A stretch of 64,000 nucleotides of DNA from Thiocapsa sp. KS1. Its GTDB lineage: Bacteria > Pseudomonadota > Gammaproteobacteria > Chromatiales > Chromatiaceae. Positions 9,756 through 19,721 of this stretch are shown one piece after another. The stretch lies in the NCBI RefSeq assembly GCF_001499735.1, contig NZ_LN848257.1, positions 163,244-227,243 of the forward strand, given 5' to 3'. The notes below the pieces were generated by a model. The model was given only the letters and a program-made list of their open reading frames with translations. It searched no databases and was not told where the DNA came from. Positions within the stretch are counted from its first letter, which is position 1, and each line of letters opens with the position of its first letter. The translations under genes were made by a program, and so were the position numbers.

Positions 9756-10831
9756 GTGGACGGTTCCTGTGCCGCCGTCGGATCGATCGGGTCGTCAGCC
9801 GTACTCTGGATCTCGATCGGCTGTCCCGGCCGAGCCTTGAGGTGGCCGTGCACGATGACGCGATCACCTTCCGCGAGCCCCTCGCGCACCTCGACCAGTC
9901 CCGGTTTGCGTGTCCCGATCCGGACCTGACGGCGCTCCGAGGTGAGACCCTTCTCGCCCTCTACCACGACCTGAACGAAGTGATCCTGGCCCTGGTGCAG
10001 GATCGCGGCCTCCGGGACGACCAGTCCGTCGTGCGGGTCGACCAGCAGCACGACCTGCACCAGCAAGCCCGGCTTAAGGGTGCGCTCCGGGTTGGGGATG
10101 ATCGCGCGGACCTGAATGGATCGGGTGACCGGGTCGACGCGACTGTCGACCCCCCGCACCACCCCCTCGAAAACCCGATCGCCGTAAGCCTGTGCGCGCG
10201 CCTCGATCCGCAGCCCCGGTTCGAGATCCTTCATGAAGATGCTCGGGACCGTGAAATCCAGCTTCATGACGCTGTCGTCGTCGAGCGTGGTGATGGTATC
10301 GGCGGGCTCGACCAGGGTACCGCGGCTGACGTTGCGCAGACCCAGCACGCCGTCGAAGGGTGCCTTGATCAGCCGGTCCGACAGACGCGACTCGATCGCG
10401 ACCAGGACGGCGCGGGCCGTGTCGAGGTCACGCTTGCGCTCGTCGAGGAGCGATTCGGATGCGGCGCGCTGGGCGACCAATGCCTTGACCCGCTCGTATT
10501 GACGCTCGGCCTCGTCGACCCGGACCTGCGCCTCGTCGAGGAGCGCATGCTGCTCGACACTGGTCAGCTCGACGAGGATGTCGCCCTCCTTGACCCGCTG
10601 GCCGTCGTCGAAATGGATCGCCGAGATGGTCTCGGTGACATTCGAGGTGATGTTGACCGATTCGTTGGCCTTCAGGGTTCCGAGCGCCTCGACACGCTCG
10701 GCCAGCGGCATCGATCGGACCTCCGCTGCCAGGACGGCGACGGCATGGGCGGAGCTCGTCGCCGTCAGTGATGCGGCGACGACGAGCGGGACAGATGTCA
10801 TCAGGCGGGTGATGGCTCGTAAGGAGGGCAT
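9752..10831 (-). CDS. RND efflux periplasmic adaptor (membrane fusion protein)
   Basis: Adaptor that links the RND pump encoded next to it to an outer-membrane channel. An N-terminal signal sequence (VPLVVAASLTATSSAHA) is followed by a lipoyl half-domain (GTLKANESVNITSNVTETIS), a helical hairpin at about residues 95-150, the second lipoyl half (IKAPFDGVLGLRNVSRGTLV) and beta-barrel and membrane-proximal domains. ATG 10831 was chosen because the signal peptide follows directly; the frame extends upstream to 11002 but that part is arginine-rich and unlike a secretion signal. The protein has about 359 residues, normal for the family. Confidence 0.93.
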   Translation of the reverse strand: MPSLRAITRLMTSVPLVVAASLTATSSAHAVAVLAAEVRSMPLAERVEALGTLKANESVNITSNVTETISAIHFDDGQRVKEGDILVELTSVEQHALLDEAQVRVDEAERQYERVKALVAQRAASESLLDERKRDLDTARAVLVAIESRLSDRLIKAPFDGVLGLRNVSRGTLVEPADTITTLDDDSVMKLDFTVPSIFMKDLEPGLRIEARAQAYGDRVFEGVVRGVDSRVDPVTRSIQVRAIIPNPERTLKPGLLVQVVLLVDPHDGLVVPEAAILHQGQDHFVQVVVEGEKGLTSERRQVRIGTRKPGLVEVREGLAEGDRVIVHGHLKARPGQPIEIQSTADDPIDPTAAQEPST

Positions 10832-11009
10832 GCATCGGATCCATGTTGTCGGGCGGGCGCTCGGCGGACTCACGCGCCCATGCCGGCTCCACGTGCATCG
10901 GCTCGTCGGAGATCCGACGTCACGGGTCGTTGGAATTGGGGTCACCGAGACGCGACGATCAGGGGAGCCGGGCCCGTGCGTCGGCAACCAAGCCTCAGGC
11001 ATCCGGATC

Positions 11010-11432
11010 TCAGCAGAGCGCAGACCTTGCCTGGCCCTTCATCTTGTTGACGATGGCGTAAACACCGACATGTCGGTTGGGGCTCAGGTGCTCTTGGAGC
11101 CGGAGAGCCTCGAACAGTTCCTCGACATCCAGTGCCTCGATCTCCTCGGGACGTTTTCCGGAGAAGAGTCCGACCAGCAGGGCGACGACGCCTTTGATGA
11201 TCGCGGTGTCGCAATCGCCCCTGAAGGTCAGATATCCGGGTTGGTCCGGCATGGGGTGTGCCGCCGTGTGCACCAGACTCATGCACTCGACGACACGGTT
11301 CCGGTCGGTCTTGTCCTCGGGCGGCATCGGCGCTAAGCGCTCGCCGATCTCGACCAGATACTGATAGCGCTCGTCCCAGTCGCCGAGAAGCTCGAAGTTC
11401 TCAAGGATCTCGGTCATTTCGTCGTTGAGCAT
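11010..11432 (-). CDS. sufE: SufE-family sulfur acceptor for Fe-S cluster assembly
   Basis: SufE accepts persulfide sulfur from a cysteine desulfurase and passes it to the scaffold. The 140-residue protein shows the family layout. An N-terminal helix (EILENFELLGDWDERYQYLVEIG) precedes the acceptor cysteine near residue 50 in RVVECMSLV. The central fold includes FRGDCDTAIIKGVVALL, and LSPNRHVGVYAIVNKMK lies at the C-terminus. No cysteine desulfurase is adjacent, but an A-type carrier gene lies upstream on the same strand, 221 bp away. CsdE is a close alternative. Confidence 0.9.
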   Translation of the reverse strand: MLNDEMTEILENFELLGDWDERYQYLVEIGERLAPMPPEDKTDRNRVVECMSLVHTAAHPMPDQPGYLTFRGDCDTAIIKGVVALLVGLFSGKRPEEIEALDVEELFEALRLQEHLSPNRHVGVYAIVNKMKGQARSALC

Positions 11433-11653
11433 GGATGCGGACTATTCCAAGTTGAGACTGAAGGGTTCAAACCAAGCTCCGAGCGAGACCGGCTGCTCGA
11501 CTTCGGTCGTCCGTATTGCATCGACCGGGGAGTACTTCGATGCCGTTGATCCGCGAAGCCTCACACCCTGAACCGCGTCGACGCCGCTGCAGCAGATTGA
11601 AGGGTGCCGATCCGAGGCAACGTGAAAACATCCCGTGTCGTCCCGGACGCGAT

Positions 11654-11980
11654 TCAGACGCTGAAGGACTCCCCACACCCGCAGGTATCCTTCACCTTGG
11701 GGTTGCGGAACTCGAAGCCCTGGTTGAGCAGGCTGGACCGGACAAAGTCGATCTCCATCCCGTCGATCCTCCCGAGACTGTCTTCATCGACGACGACCTT
11801 CACACCGTGACTCTCGAAGACCTGATCGGCCGGATCGACCGCGTCCGCATAATCGACATCGTAAGCGAAGCCGGTACAGCCGCTCTTGCGCGTGCCCACA
11901 CGCAAGCCCAAGCCGTGTCCACGCTTGCTGAGCATGCCGGCGACGTGTTTCGCCGCCGCTTCGGTCAGTGTGACTGCCAT
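11654..11980 (-). CDS. iscA: A-type Fe-S cluster carrier (IscA/SufA/ErpA family)
   Basis: Small carrier (108 residues) that transfers Fe-S clusters to apoproteins. The three cluster-binding cysteines are visible: one in GTRKSGCTGFAYDVDYAD and two in KDTCGCGESFSV at the C-terminus. ATG 11980 was chosen because GAGGCAAC precedes it and the sequence MAVTLTEAAAKHV matches the family start; the open frame extends to 12022. IscA fits best by similarity to the E. coli protein as I recall it, but SufA cannot be excluded. SufE lies downstream on the same strand; iscU, iscS and the sufBCD genes are not in the window. Confidence 0.92.
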   Translation of the reverse strand: MAVTLTEAAAKHVAGMLSKRGHGLGLRVGTRKSGCTGFAYDVDYADAVDPADQVFESHGVKVVVDEDSLGRIDGMEIDFVRSSLLNQGFEFRNPKVKDTCGCGESFSV

Positions 11981-12118
11981 TGGTGTTGCCTCTTTATCAT
12001 TGGCGACTCGATAACCTTGCAAGCTAAGCTCGGATCAGGGTTTTTCAACCCCGCTCACACGTTGGAGCCCAGCCTCTCGGCGACGACCGACGGGCGAGCT
12101 TTCCCCGGCGGACACGGT

Positions 12119-12781
12119 TCAGTGGCGATGCTCAGCAGCATCCACGCTTGCCGCGGCGGCCATATCCAGCAGACCACGCATCAGTGCGGCCCGGTCGCCC
12201 GTCGGGAGTGTCTCGATCAAGGCTTGCTTGTCCTCCGGGCTCAGCGGCAGATGGGCGCACAGAAGATTGGTCAGGTCCTTGTCCGCCATCTGCTCGACGT
12301 CCTCCCAGGGGACCTCGACGCCGCGCAAGGCACAATAGGCCTTCAGCGAGGTCAGGAACCCCTTGCGATCCGCGATCGGGGTATCGCTCTCTTGATAGTC
12401 CGCGGCGAAGCGCTCCCAGTCCGCTCGGACGCGACGATAGCCGCGCTCCTCGGCGATCTCGCTGATCACCTGAAAGCGGCACACCCCGGTGAGGACCAGC
12501 ACGATCCTGCCGTCGGTCGTCTCGCTGTAGGAGGTGATTCGACCCGCGCAGCCGATGCGGTGGATCTCCGGGACCTCGTCGGTCATGGTCTCGCTGGTGG
12601 GCTGGATCATGCCGATCAGGTGGTTCGCTGCCAAGGCATCCGAGACCATCTTGAGGTAGCGCGGCTCGAAGATGTTGAGCGGCAATTGGACGCCGGGCAT
12701 CACCACGGCCCCCGGCAGAGGAAAGATCGGGAGGTCGGCGGGAAGGTCGGTGAACTTCGGAAAAAACGGGGTGCGGGTCAT
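12119..12781 (-). CDS. LON peptidase substrate-binding-domain protein (no protease domain)
   Basis: Stand-alone protein of 220 residues homologous to the N-terminal substrate-recognition domain of Lon protease. The beta-domain begins LPADLPIFPLPGAVVMPGVQ and LPLNIFEPRYLKMVSDAL, the strongest signature, and is followed by a four-helix part. There is no AAA+ or Ser-Lys protease region. Function in bacteria is unclear; such proteins may bind unfolded or DNA-associated partners. ATG 12781 has GGAG nine bases upstream; a TTG at 12793 is an alternative. It lies back to back with the repeat protein at 13043. Confidence 0.88.
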   Translation of the reverse strand: MTRTPFFPKFTDLPADLPIFPLPGAVVMPGVQLPLNIFEPRYLKMVSDALAANHLIGMIQPTSETMTDEVPEIHRIGCAGRITSYSETTDGRIVLVLTGVCRFQVISEIAEERGYRRVRADWERFAADYQESDTPIADRKGFLTSLKAYCALRGVEVPWEDVEQMADKDLTNLLCAHLPLSPEDKQALIETLPTGDRAALMRGLLDMAAAASVDAAEHRH

Positions 12782-13042
12782 CGGCTGCTCCAACGCCTCA
12801 ACCCGCTGGAGGGCTCGGCGATGCGGTTGATCGATTGCGACGTCTTTCGGGTAGATGGGGCGTCCGTCGCGCTTCCCTAGACGGGCGTCGCCTCAACCCG
12901 CAAAATCCTTGCCGCCGGGATCCTGCGGGGCGGCCTGCTCATCGAGGCGGGCTAGGCCCCGAGCCGATGGCAACCGCGATCGGAGGCCAATCCGCTCCGA
13001 TCCTGTGCACGAGATCAATCAACCCGAAGACGGGGAGGCCGT

Positions 13043-15376
13043 ATGACAACCAAAGACGATCTCAAGGCCCGCGAGGCCAACGCCAAGACCGCGGCCGATC
13101 TGGCGGCTGTCGCGCGCGACGCCGCGGCACTGGACGCGGATTACGCCAAGGCCGTTCTGGAACGGGCCGAGATGCAATGCCAAATGCCGGCGGACTATCT
13201 CGCGACGGCCGAGGCGTCCATCGCCGTCGGACTCGCCGATTATGCCCGAGATCTCTACGCACAAGCAGAGGATCTCTGTTTCGACGCCATGGAGAAGGCT
13301 GCCCTGGGTGCCAGTCTGGCACGGACCGGGCTCGATCCCGACAAGGGTCGCGCCTTGCTCGAAGAAGCCGCCGGGGAGGCCAAGCAGCTGAGCGAGTTTC
13401 TGGCGCTGTCCGGATTCGCCAAGGAGGCGCTGGGTGACGAGGCATTGGCCGCGACCCTGCTCGCCAAGGTCGAGGAGCGGGCGAAGACGCTCGCCGACTA
13501 TTTGAATCTGGCCAAGACACTCGCCGCCGAAGGCAATCCCGACGCCGCCCGCGCTTTCTACAAGAAGGCCGAGCGTCACCTCGACGGCATGGAAGACCGG
13601 GTGGCCTACGCGAAGGGTTTCATCGAGAGCTTCGACGACGCGGCAGCCGCGCGCAAGGTCCTCGAGGATGCCGAGACCGACTGCCAATTCCCAAAAGACT
13701 TCGCTGCACTCGCGGCCGGATTTCAGACCGTGCTCAACGATGGCGACAAGGTCGCCGAGCTGATGGAGCAGGCCGCCGAGTTCGCCATGAGCGGGGAGGA
13801 GAACCGCGATCTCGGCATCGCCTATTGGGAGCTGATGGGCGATCGCGACAAGTCGGTCGACGCCTTCGGCAAGGCGCTCTCGGATCTCAACGACAAGGCC
13901 CAATTGCTTGAGCTCGGCGGCTTTATCGCCTCAAAGGTCGGTGCTGCGGACCTGGCCAAGCGCTTCTATGCCAAGGCCGAGCAGAAGATGACCTCTGCGG
14001 GCGAGCGTCTGAAGCTGGCCGAGGCGGTGATCAAAGACACGGGCGACAAGGCCTATGCCGCCGAGGTCTACGGGCGCGCCGCCGACTCTCTGACCCAGCC
14101 GAACGATCTCATGGCCGTCGCGGCGGATGTCGCAGACCGGCTCGGCGATACGGCCAAGTCGGCGGCCATCTATCATAAGGCGATGGCCGGGATGACCGAC
14201 CTGGGTCAGCACCTGAAGCTCCTGGAGGCGGTCGACGCCAAGCTCGGAGACAAAGACTTTGCCCGCGAGATCCTGGCCAAGGCCGGCGAGCTGGCGTCCG
14301 GAACACCCGCCTATCTGGATCTTGCCAAGCGTGCCGTCGCCGTCCTCGCGGATCAGGCTCTCGCACGCGAGCTTCTGCAGACCGCCGAGGAGCAGGTCAC
14401 GTCGGTCGGGGAGATGAAGAACGTCGTGGCGGCGGTCAAGGCGCACTTCGCCGAGGACACGAGCTGGATCGCCGTCGTCGAGGCGAAGCAGGTCAAACGC
14501 GAGGCGAATCAGGCCAAGTACGCGGTCTTCCAGGAGCGCGAGAAGGGTGCGGACAGCGCGGTCAAGACGCTCAAGCTGGCCGACGCCGTGATGGCCGAGC
14601 TGGATGATCGCTTCTACGCGCAGAAGCTCTTGATCGATGCCCAGAGCAAGCTGGACGAGGAGGGCTGGGATTTCTCCAAGGCACGCAAGCTGGTCGAGGG
14701 CGTCGGCCGGCACCTAGGCGATACCGAGTGGGCGACCCGTCTGCTCAAGGACGCCGCGGCGCGCGTCCAAGGCTTCGCGAGCCTCAGCCTGGTTGCGGAT
14801 GCCGCCGCCGAGCTGATTCCGGACCGCGAGCAGGCCAAGACCTTGGTCCGGGATCTGTTGGCGGGATGGGAGCAGCGTCTTGCCGAGCTGCCCGGCAAGA
14901 CGCCCTATGACTTCAGCAAGCTGGCCCTGGTCAAAGGGTGTCTGTTGAGCGACCAGGCGGCCGCCGCGGCGACCTTGTCGCAAGCCGTTGAGGAGGCCGA
15001 GCGGCAGGGCGCAGGTCATTTCGTCTACGCCGAGCTGGCGCGTGCAGCGCGCGAGCTGGGGCTTGCCGATCAGGCGGCGGTCCTGATCGAAAAGGCCGGT
15101 TCGCGCTGCGACTCCGCGCGCGCGGCGCGACAGCTTGCCAACCGCCTGTTGGAGGCCGGGTTCGGGCGGGACGAGGTGCGAGCCCTCTACGCGGGACTCA
15201 AGTCGAGAATCAACGGGACGGCCGAGCGACTCGACTGGGCCGACGGGATCATCGACCTGTTCGGGGACCGCGCTTGGGCCGGGCAAGAGCTCGCCGAGCT
15301 CGAGGCGAGCGTGCAGGGCGAGGAGGCTCGGGCGGTGCAGGGGCAGCGGCGTCGGCGCGTGGAGCATGCCCTGTAA
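13043..15376 (+). CDS. Large helical-repeat (TPR/Sel1-like) protein of unknown function
   Basis: I do not recognise this 777-residue protein as a named family. It is built from a regular repeat of about 33-34 residues, with at least 14 units from residue 15 to about 500. The loose consensus has a helix L..LA......GD, then A..(Y/L)..KAE, so it should fold as a right-handed alpha solenoid. Examples begin at ADYLATAEASIAVGLADYAR, ADYLNLAKTLAAEGNPDAAR and GERLKLAEAVIKDTGDKAYA. The remaining 270 residues are helical, with more degenerate units. There is no signal peptide or membrane segment, so it is probably cytosolic. GGGGAGG lies just before ATG 13043. The TAA stop is the first three bases of repeat copy B. 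It is transcribed alone; no neighbour suggests a role. Confidence 0.85.
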   Translation: MTTKDDLKAREANAKTAADLAAVARDAAALDADYAKAVLERAEMQCQMPADYLATAEASIAVGLADYARDLYAQAEDLCFDAMEKAALGASLARTGLDPDKGRALLEEAAGEAKQLSEFLALSGFAKEALGDEALAATLLAKVEERAKTLADYLNLAKTLAAEGNPDAARAFYKKAERHLDGMEDRVAYAKGFIESFDDAAAARKVLEDAETDCQFPKDFAALAAGFQTVLNDGDKVAELMEQAAEFAMSGEENRDLGIAYWELMGDRDKSVDAFGKALSDLNDKAQLLELGGFIASKVGAADLAKRFYAKAEQKMTSAGERLKLAEAVIKDTGDKAYAAEVYGRAADSLTQPNDLMAVAADVADRLGDTAKSAAIYHKAMAGMTDLGQHLKLLEAVDAKLGDKDFAREILAKAGELASGTPAYLDLAKRAVAVLADQALARELLQTAEEQVTSVGEMKNVVAAVKAHFAEDTSWIAVVEAKQVKREANQAKYAVFQEREKGADSAVKTLKLADAVMAELDDRFYAQKLLIDAQSKLDEEGWDFSKARKLVEGVGRHLGDTEWATRLLKDAAARVQGFASLSLVADAAAELIPDREQAKTLVRDLLAGWEQRLAELPGKTPYDFSKLALVKGCLLSDQAAAAATLSQAVEEAERQGAGHFVYAELARAARELGLADQAAVLIEKAGSRCDSARAARQLANRLLEAGFGRDEVRALYAGLKSRINGTAERLDWADGIIDLFGDRAWAGQELAELEASVQGEEARAVQGQRRRRVEHAL

Positions 15377-15494
15377 ACCGCGTCCGGCGCCCCAAACATG
15401 GTCGTGAGTAGGGGCGAGCGGTTGTGCGGACCAACGGGCGCTGCAGTCGACGCGGTTTAGATGGTCGGGTCTTTTCTGATTCTAAACCGCGTCC
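15374..15494. repeat. Paired inverted-repeat element, copy B (second module truncated)
   Basis: Module 1 is complete, 15374-15459, with TAAACCGCGTC (15374-15384) and GACGCGGTTTA (15449-15459) as perfectly complementary ends. After a 23-bp T-rich spacer a third arm, TAAACCGCGTC, occurs at 15483-15493, but I find no closing arm within the next 200 bp. The element begins with the TAA stop of the 777-residue protein gene. The 228 bp between it and hsdR contain no convincing gene, and the missing half module may have been lost when the restriction locus was acquired. Confidence 0.75.
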
Positions 15495-15722
15495 CTGAGG
15501 TTAAGTGGACGCCCGACAGATCGAAATATTTGAGCCCGAAGCTCATCTAGCCAACTCCTTAATCCGCTGCTTGCAGCGAACGAGACCGGGCTGGCCGAAT
15601 CGGCGTTTCAGTCGCTCGATCCATGGAGCTTCGAAGAGATCATGGGCGATCGTTTCTGACCGAGTGCGAACGACACGGCATGAACCACCGGGGGTGACCC
15701 CATCGCGACCGAAGGATCGGAT

Positions 15723-18136
15723 ATGCCCTACAACGAGCCCGAGACCCGCTTCTATCTGATCGACCCCAAGCTGCGCGCCAAGGGTTACGACGACCCCACG
15801 CGCCTCAGACTCGAGACGCCCGCCCCGGTCGACATCGAAGGCCCCAAGGGGCGTCGGCGCAAGGGGCCGGGGCGCACCGACTATCTGATCTGCATCGAGA
15901 TCGGCGCCATGCCCGCGCCGCTTCCGGTCGGATTGATCGAGGCCAAGCGGGAGACCGCCGATCCCTTGAGCGGGATGGAGCAAGGCAAGGGCTACGGAGA
16001 CTGCCGTCGGTTCAGCATCCATTACGTCTTCGCCACCAACGGACACCGCTACGGCGAGTTCGACAAGATCAGCGGCCTCACGACAGGCCCGCACGACTTC
16101 GATCTCTTCCCCACCCACGCTGAGCTGGCCGAGCGCTATGCCCGCGACACCGGCATCGATCTGAGCGAGCCTGCCGCAAATCTCCTCTTCACGTCCGACA
16201 GCCCGGCCTACGCCGAGAACCCCCGTTACTATCAGAGCGCCGCCATCCGCGCCGTCATCGCCAAGATCCTGCACTGCGAGCGCGACGGACTGCCCGCACG
16301 CGCCCTGTTGGTCCTGGCCACCGGGTCCGGCAAGACCATCGTCGCCGCCAATCTACTTCATCGACTGAATCAGGCCGGACGGCTTGCCAAGCCCGCGCTC
16401 TTCCTCTGCGATCGCGACGAGCTCCGCCAGCAGGCCCTCGGCAAGCTGCGTAACGTCTTCAAGGACAGCGCACGGATCGTCACCTCCGATCGCGGCGAGA
16501 ACAGCGCCCGCAACGCACGGATCCAGATCGCGACCTATCAGACGCTCGGCCTCGACGACGACGCCAAGGATGTCGCCAGTTTCCTGACCCGACACTATCC
16601 GGAGCCCAACAGCTTCAGCGTCATCATCATCGACGAATGTCATCGCTCCGCCTGGAACCGCTGGCGCGTGGTCTTGGAGCGCAACCCGGACGCCATCCAG
16701 ATCGGGCTCACCGCCACCCCGCGCCAGTTGCGCGAACCCAAGCGCCAGCGCCGCGAGGATCAAGACATCACCGCCAACAACCTCGCTTATTTCGGCCCGC
16801 CGGTCTACGAATACGACCTGATCCAGGCGCAGGAGGACGGCTATCTGGCCGCCTGCGAGATCGTGCGCCGCGCGGTCAGCCTGGACGGGGAGACCTTCAC
16901 GGACGCCGAGGTGGTTCTCAAGAAGGGCGTCGACATCCGCACCGGCAAACGGGTGAAGCGCGACGCGCTGAAGCCCAAATACGACGCCACCCGCTTCGAC
17001 AACGATCTGGTGATCCCCGAGCGGATCGCGGCCATGTGCAAGGACCTCTTCGAGCAGCTCTGCGCGAACGGCGGCCCGGAGCAAAAGGTGATCGTCTTCT
17101 GCACCCGCGACCTGCACGCCGACCGGGTCGCCATGCAGCTCAACAACGCTATGCGGAGTGGTGCAAGGCGCACGAGCAGCCCCCCAAGGACCGCTATGCC
17201 TTCAAATGCACCGAGCAAGGCGGGTCCGAGCTGATCGAGACCTTCCGCGGCTCGGGTCAGCGCTGCTTCATCGCCTGCACCGTCGATCTGCTCGCTACCG
17301 GTGTCGATATCGAGCGCCTCAATGCCGTGTGTTTCTTCCGTTATCTCGACTCGGCCATCCTCTTCTATCAGATGGTCGGGCGCGGCACCCGCATCCACGA
17401 GGACACCGCCAAATACAAGTTCTGGCTCTATGACTACACCGGAGTAACCAGCCTCTTCGGCACCGATTTCATCACTGCCGATCCGACACGACGCTCCAAG
17501 GGCACCGGCAACGGCGACGGGGAAGGCAATGGCGGCAAGAACGACCCCGCGCTCGTGGTCGAGATGCCGCTCGGCGAGAAGGAAGCGAAGCGTCTGCACA
17601 TCGCCGACGAAGGACGCCTGGTCCCGATCCTGCGAAACGGCCGCCAAACCCTCATCACGCTGGACGAATACCGCGCCGAGCTCGCCGAGCGTCTGCGCCG
17701 CGAGACGGGAGACATGGAAGGATTCCGCTCGATCTGGGTCGAGCAGCGCGAGCGTGCCGGCCTGATCCAGCACCTGCGCGACGGCCAGGCCGATCCAGAG
17801 CGCCTGCGCGAGCTTGAGCAATGCCATGACCTGGACCTCTTCGATCTGCTGGCCCATCACGGCTTCGCCGCCTCGCCCCTCACGCGACGCGAGCGCGCCG
17901 ACGGCTATCTGATCGAATCCGCACCCTGGCTGGACAGCCTCGATCCGGACGCGGCCCAAGTCCTGCGAGGGTTCGGACAGCAGTTCGCCATTGGCGGCAC
18001 CGAGGCGTTGGAGAGCCCCAGCCTTTGGGATGTGCCCGAGATCCAGCGTGCAGGCGGGTTTTACGTCCTGAGTCGGCTCGACCGACCGCCGGCGGAGGTG
18101 ATGCGTGAGGCGAAGGGTAGGTTGTTTTCGGTATGA
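15723..18136 (+). pseudogene. hsdR: Type I restriction endonuclease R subunit, frameshifted
   Basis: The R subunit cuts DNA after ATP-driven translocation. The first frame (15723-about 17149) carries the N-terminal nuclease region with VGLIEAKRE (E-x-K), Walker A LVLATGSGKT and the DEAD-type box IIIDECHRS. At 17148-17150 (AACAACGC then TATGCG) the homologous reading jumps to another frame, which continues YAEWCKAHEQPPKDRYAFKC, then helicase motif VI (QMVGRGTR) and the C-terminal domain to 18136. The shift equals one lost base. Either frame alone yields an incomplete enzyme, the first ending at 17234. Ribosomal slippage is unlikely because the site has no slippery heptamer. The gene ends in an ATGA overlap with hsdS. 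Confidence 0.85.
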
Positions 18137-19356
18137 AGATGGTCCCGCTGGGAACGCTTGCCGACGTGCAACTCGGAAAGATGCTCTCCCCGAAGTCCAA
18201 GACGGGCACGTCGCCGTTTCCTTACCTGCGTAACCAGGACGTGCAATGGGGGCGGATCAACGTGACGGGTCTCCCGACAATGGACTTTTCCGACAAGGAA
18301 CGGGCTAAATTCGAGCTGCGTCCCGGCGATCTACTCGTGTGCGAAGGCGGCGAACCAGGGCGTTGCGCGGTCTGGTAAGGCGAGATCGAGCCCTGCTATT
18401 TTCAGAAGGCGCTGCATCGAATCAGACCGAACGCAGGCCAGATCGACACGGAATTCCTCATGTATTGCCTCCGTCACCAGGCGGCGACCGGCGCGTTCGA
18501 GCACCAGAACGCGAAGACGACAATCGCTCATTTGCAGCTGACTCGGCTGCTGAATGTTTTGGTACCGGAGATTTCGGTAGAAGAGCAGCGGCGTATCGTC
18601 AAGCGGCTTAAGGCACAAATCACCGCCGCTGAGGACGCACGCGTCGCGTCTATTAGCCAGATGGCGGACGCGCTGAAGCTGTCCGAGTCGCTTCACCGAC
18701 AAGCGTTTTGCGGCATCGTCCCAATTTCCACCGTGTCAGATCACACTGATACCCCTCACGGATGGCGATGGAGTCCGATCAATAGCCTCGCCAGCCTCGA
18801 AAGCGGCCACACCCCCAGTCGCTCGCGCCCGGACTGGTGGGGCGGCGATGTCTCCTGGATCTCCCTAACCGAGATCCGCCTCCTGGACGGACGCTGGACC
18901 GAGGAGACCCGCATCAAGACCAACCCGGACGGGATTGCGCACTCGGCGGCTCGAATCCTGCCGCGTGGGACCGTCTGCCTCTCCCGCACGGCCTCCGTCG
19001 GATTCGTCACCATCATGGCGAAGCCGATGGCGACCAGTCAGGACTTCGCCAACTGGGTCTGCGGCGATGAGTTGGACCCGGAGTTTCTGATGTACGCCTT
19101 GATCTGCTCGCGCGAGCAACTGAGATCCTTGGCGACCGGAGCCACCCACAAGACCATCTACATGCCGACCCTGGAGCAGTTCCGGATCTGCGCGCCGCCG
19201 CGCCCGGAGCAGGAACGGATCGTTCGCCGACTCCGGGACCAACTCGCAACAGCGGAGTCCGCCCGCGTCGCCGCCGAGGCCCAGCTCAAGGAGATCCAGC
19301 GCCTGCCCGAGCGCATCCTCGCGACGGCTTTCGGGGAAGGCGAGCGCTCGGCCTGA
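18133..19356 (+). pseudogene. hsdS: Type I specificity subunit, interrupted by a nonsense codon
   Basis: HsdS gives a type I system its DNA target through two target-recognition domains. The frame beginning at ATG 18133 is stopped by TAA at 18376-18378, directly after RCAVW, yet the same frame resumes with GEIEPCYFQKALHRIRP, exactly where homologues read on, and continues to 19356. A CAA or CAG glutamine codon changed to TAA would explain this. The rest holds the first TRD, conserved helix (LVPEISVEEQRRIVKRLKAQ), second TRD (WRWSPINSLASLESGHTPSR) and second helix (PPRPEQERIVRRLRDQ). Re-initiation could at best make a fragment lacking much of TRD1. Confidence 0.85.
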
Positions 19357-19484
19357 GTCCGGCCGGCGGATCGCATGAAGACAGTCATCGCCGGTAGCGG
19401 CGGCCGTCCGCCTTCCCGATTGTCTCGTCGCGGTGCTTGATATACCATCGCGCCCCTGTATATCCACGCAAGGTCTCGGCGTCC

Positions 19485-19721
19485 ATGCAAATCTCCAAAT
19501 GGGGCAACAGTCTCGCCGTGCGTCTACCCGCGGCGGTGATCGAGGCGCTGGCGCTCAAGGAGGGCGACGACATCGAGATCGTCGTCGCCGACGAGCGCCG
19601 TTTCGAGGTCCGACGCAAGCCGACCCGAACCGAGCTGATCGAGCGCTTGCGGGCCTATCGCGGGCGACTCCCGGCGGACTTTCGCTTCGATCGGCTCGAC
19701 AGCCACGAGGACCGCGGGTGA
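19485..19721 (+). CDS. AbrB/MazE-type antitoxin
   Basis: Antitoxin of 78 residues with an N-terminal swapped-hairpin AbrB/SpoVT DNA-binding domain: MQISKWGNSLAVRLPAAVIE, then LKEGDDIEIVV. The C-terminal 30 residues (LIERLRAYRGRLPADFRFDR) should wrap the toxin. The gene should repress its own promoter with the toxin as co-repressor. ATG 19485 was chosen because the domain starts there; the frame is open from 19437. The stop overlaps the toxin's GTG start (GTGA). The pair sits inside the hsd locus, between hsdS and hsdM. Confidence 0.88.
   Translation: MQISKWGNSLAVRLPAAVIEALALKEGDDIEIVVADERRFEVRRKPTRTELIERLRAYRGRLPADFRFDRLDSHEDRG

Noticed and set aside
7470..9929. Open frame of 819 codons on the plus strand
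   Set aside because: It lies opposite the RND pump gene, whose motifs are unmistakable; the translation is rich in Asp, Gly, His and Arg and has no domain. High GC content keeps antisense frames open.
11442..11678. Minus-strand frame of 78 codons between sufE and the A-type carrier gene
   Set aside because: No ribosome-binding site, no motif, and it overlaps the end of the carrier gene; treated as non-coding.
12835..13437. Plus-strand frame of 200 codons overlapping the start of the helical-repeat gene
   Set aside because: Arginine-rich shadow frame; the 777-residue frame has a strong ribosome-binding site and regular repeats.
17140..17160. hsdR frame change as programmed ribosomal frameshifting
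   Set aside because: AACAACGCTATG has no slippery heptamer, no stimulatory hairpin is apparent, and type I R subunits are not known to use frameshifting; the damage in hsdS and hsdM favours decay.
18460..19356. Second half of hsdS as an independent gene
   Set aside because: The frame continues directly from the first 81 codons across one TAA and the sequence on both sides fits one specificity subunit, so a nonsense mutation is the simpler view.
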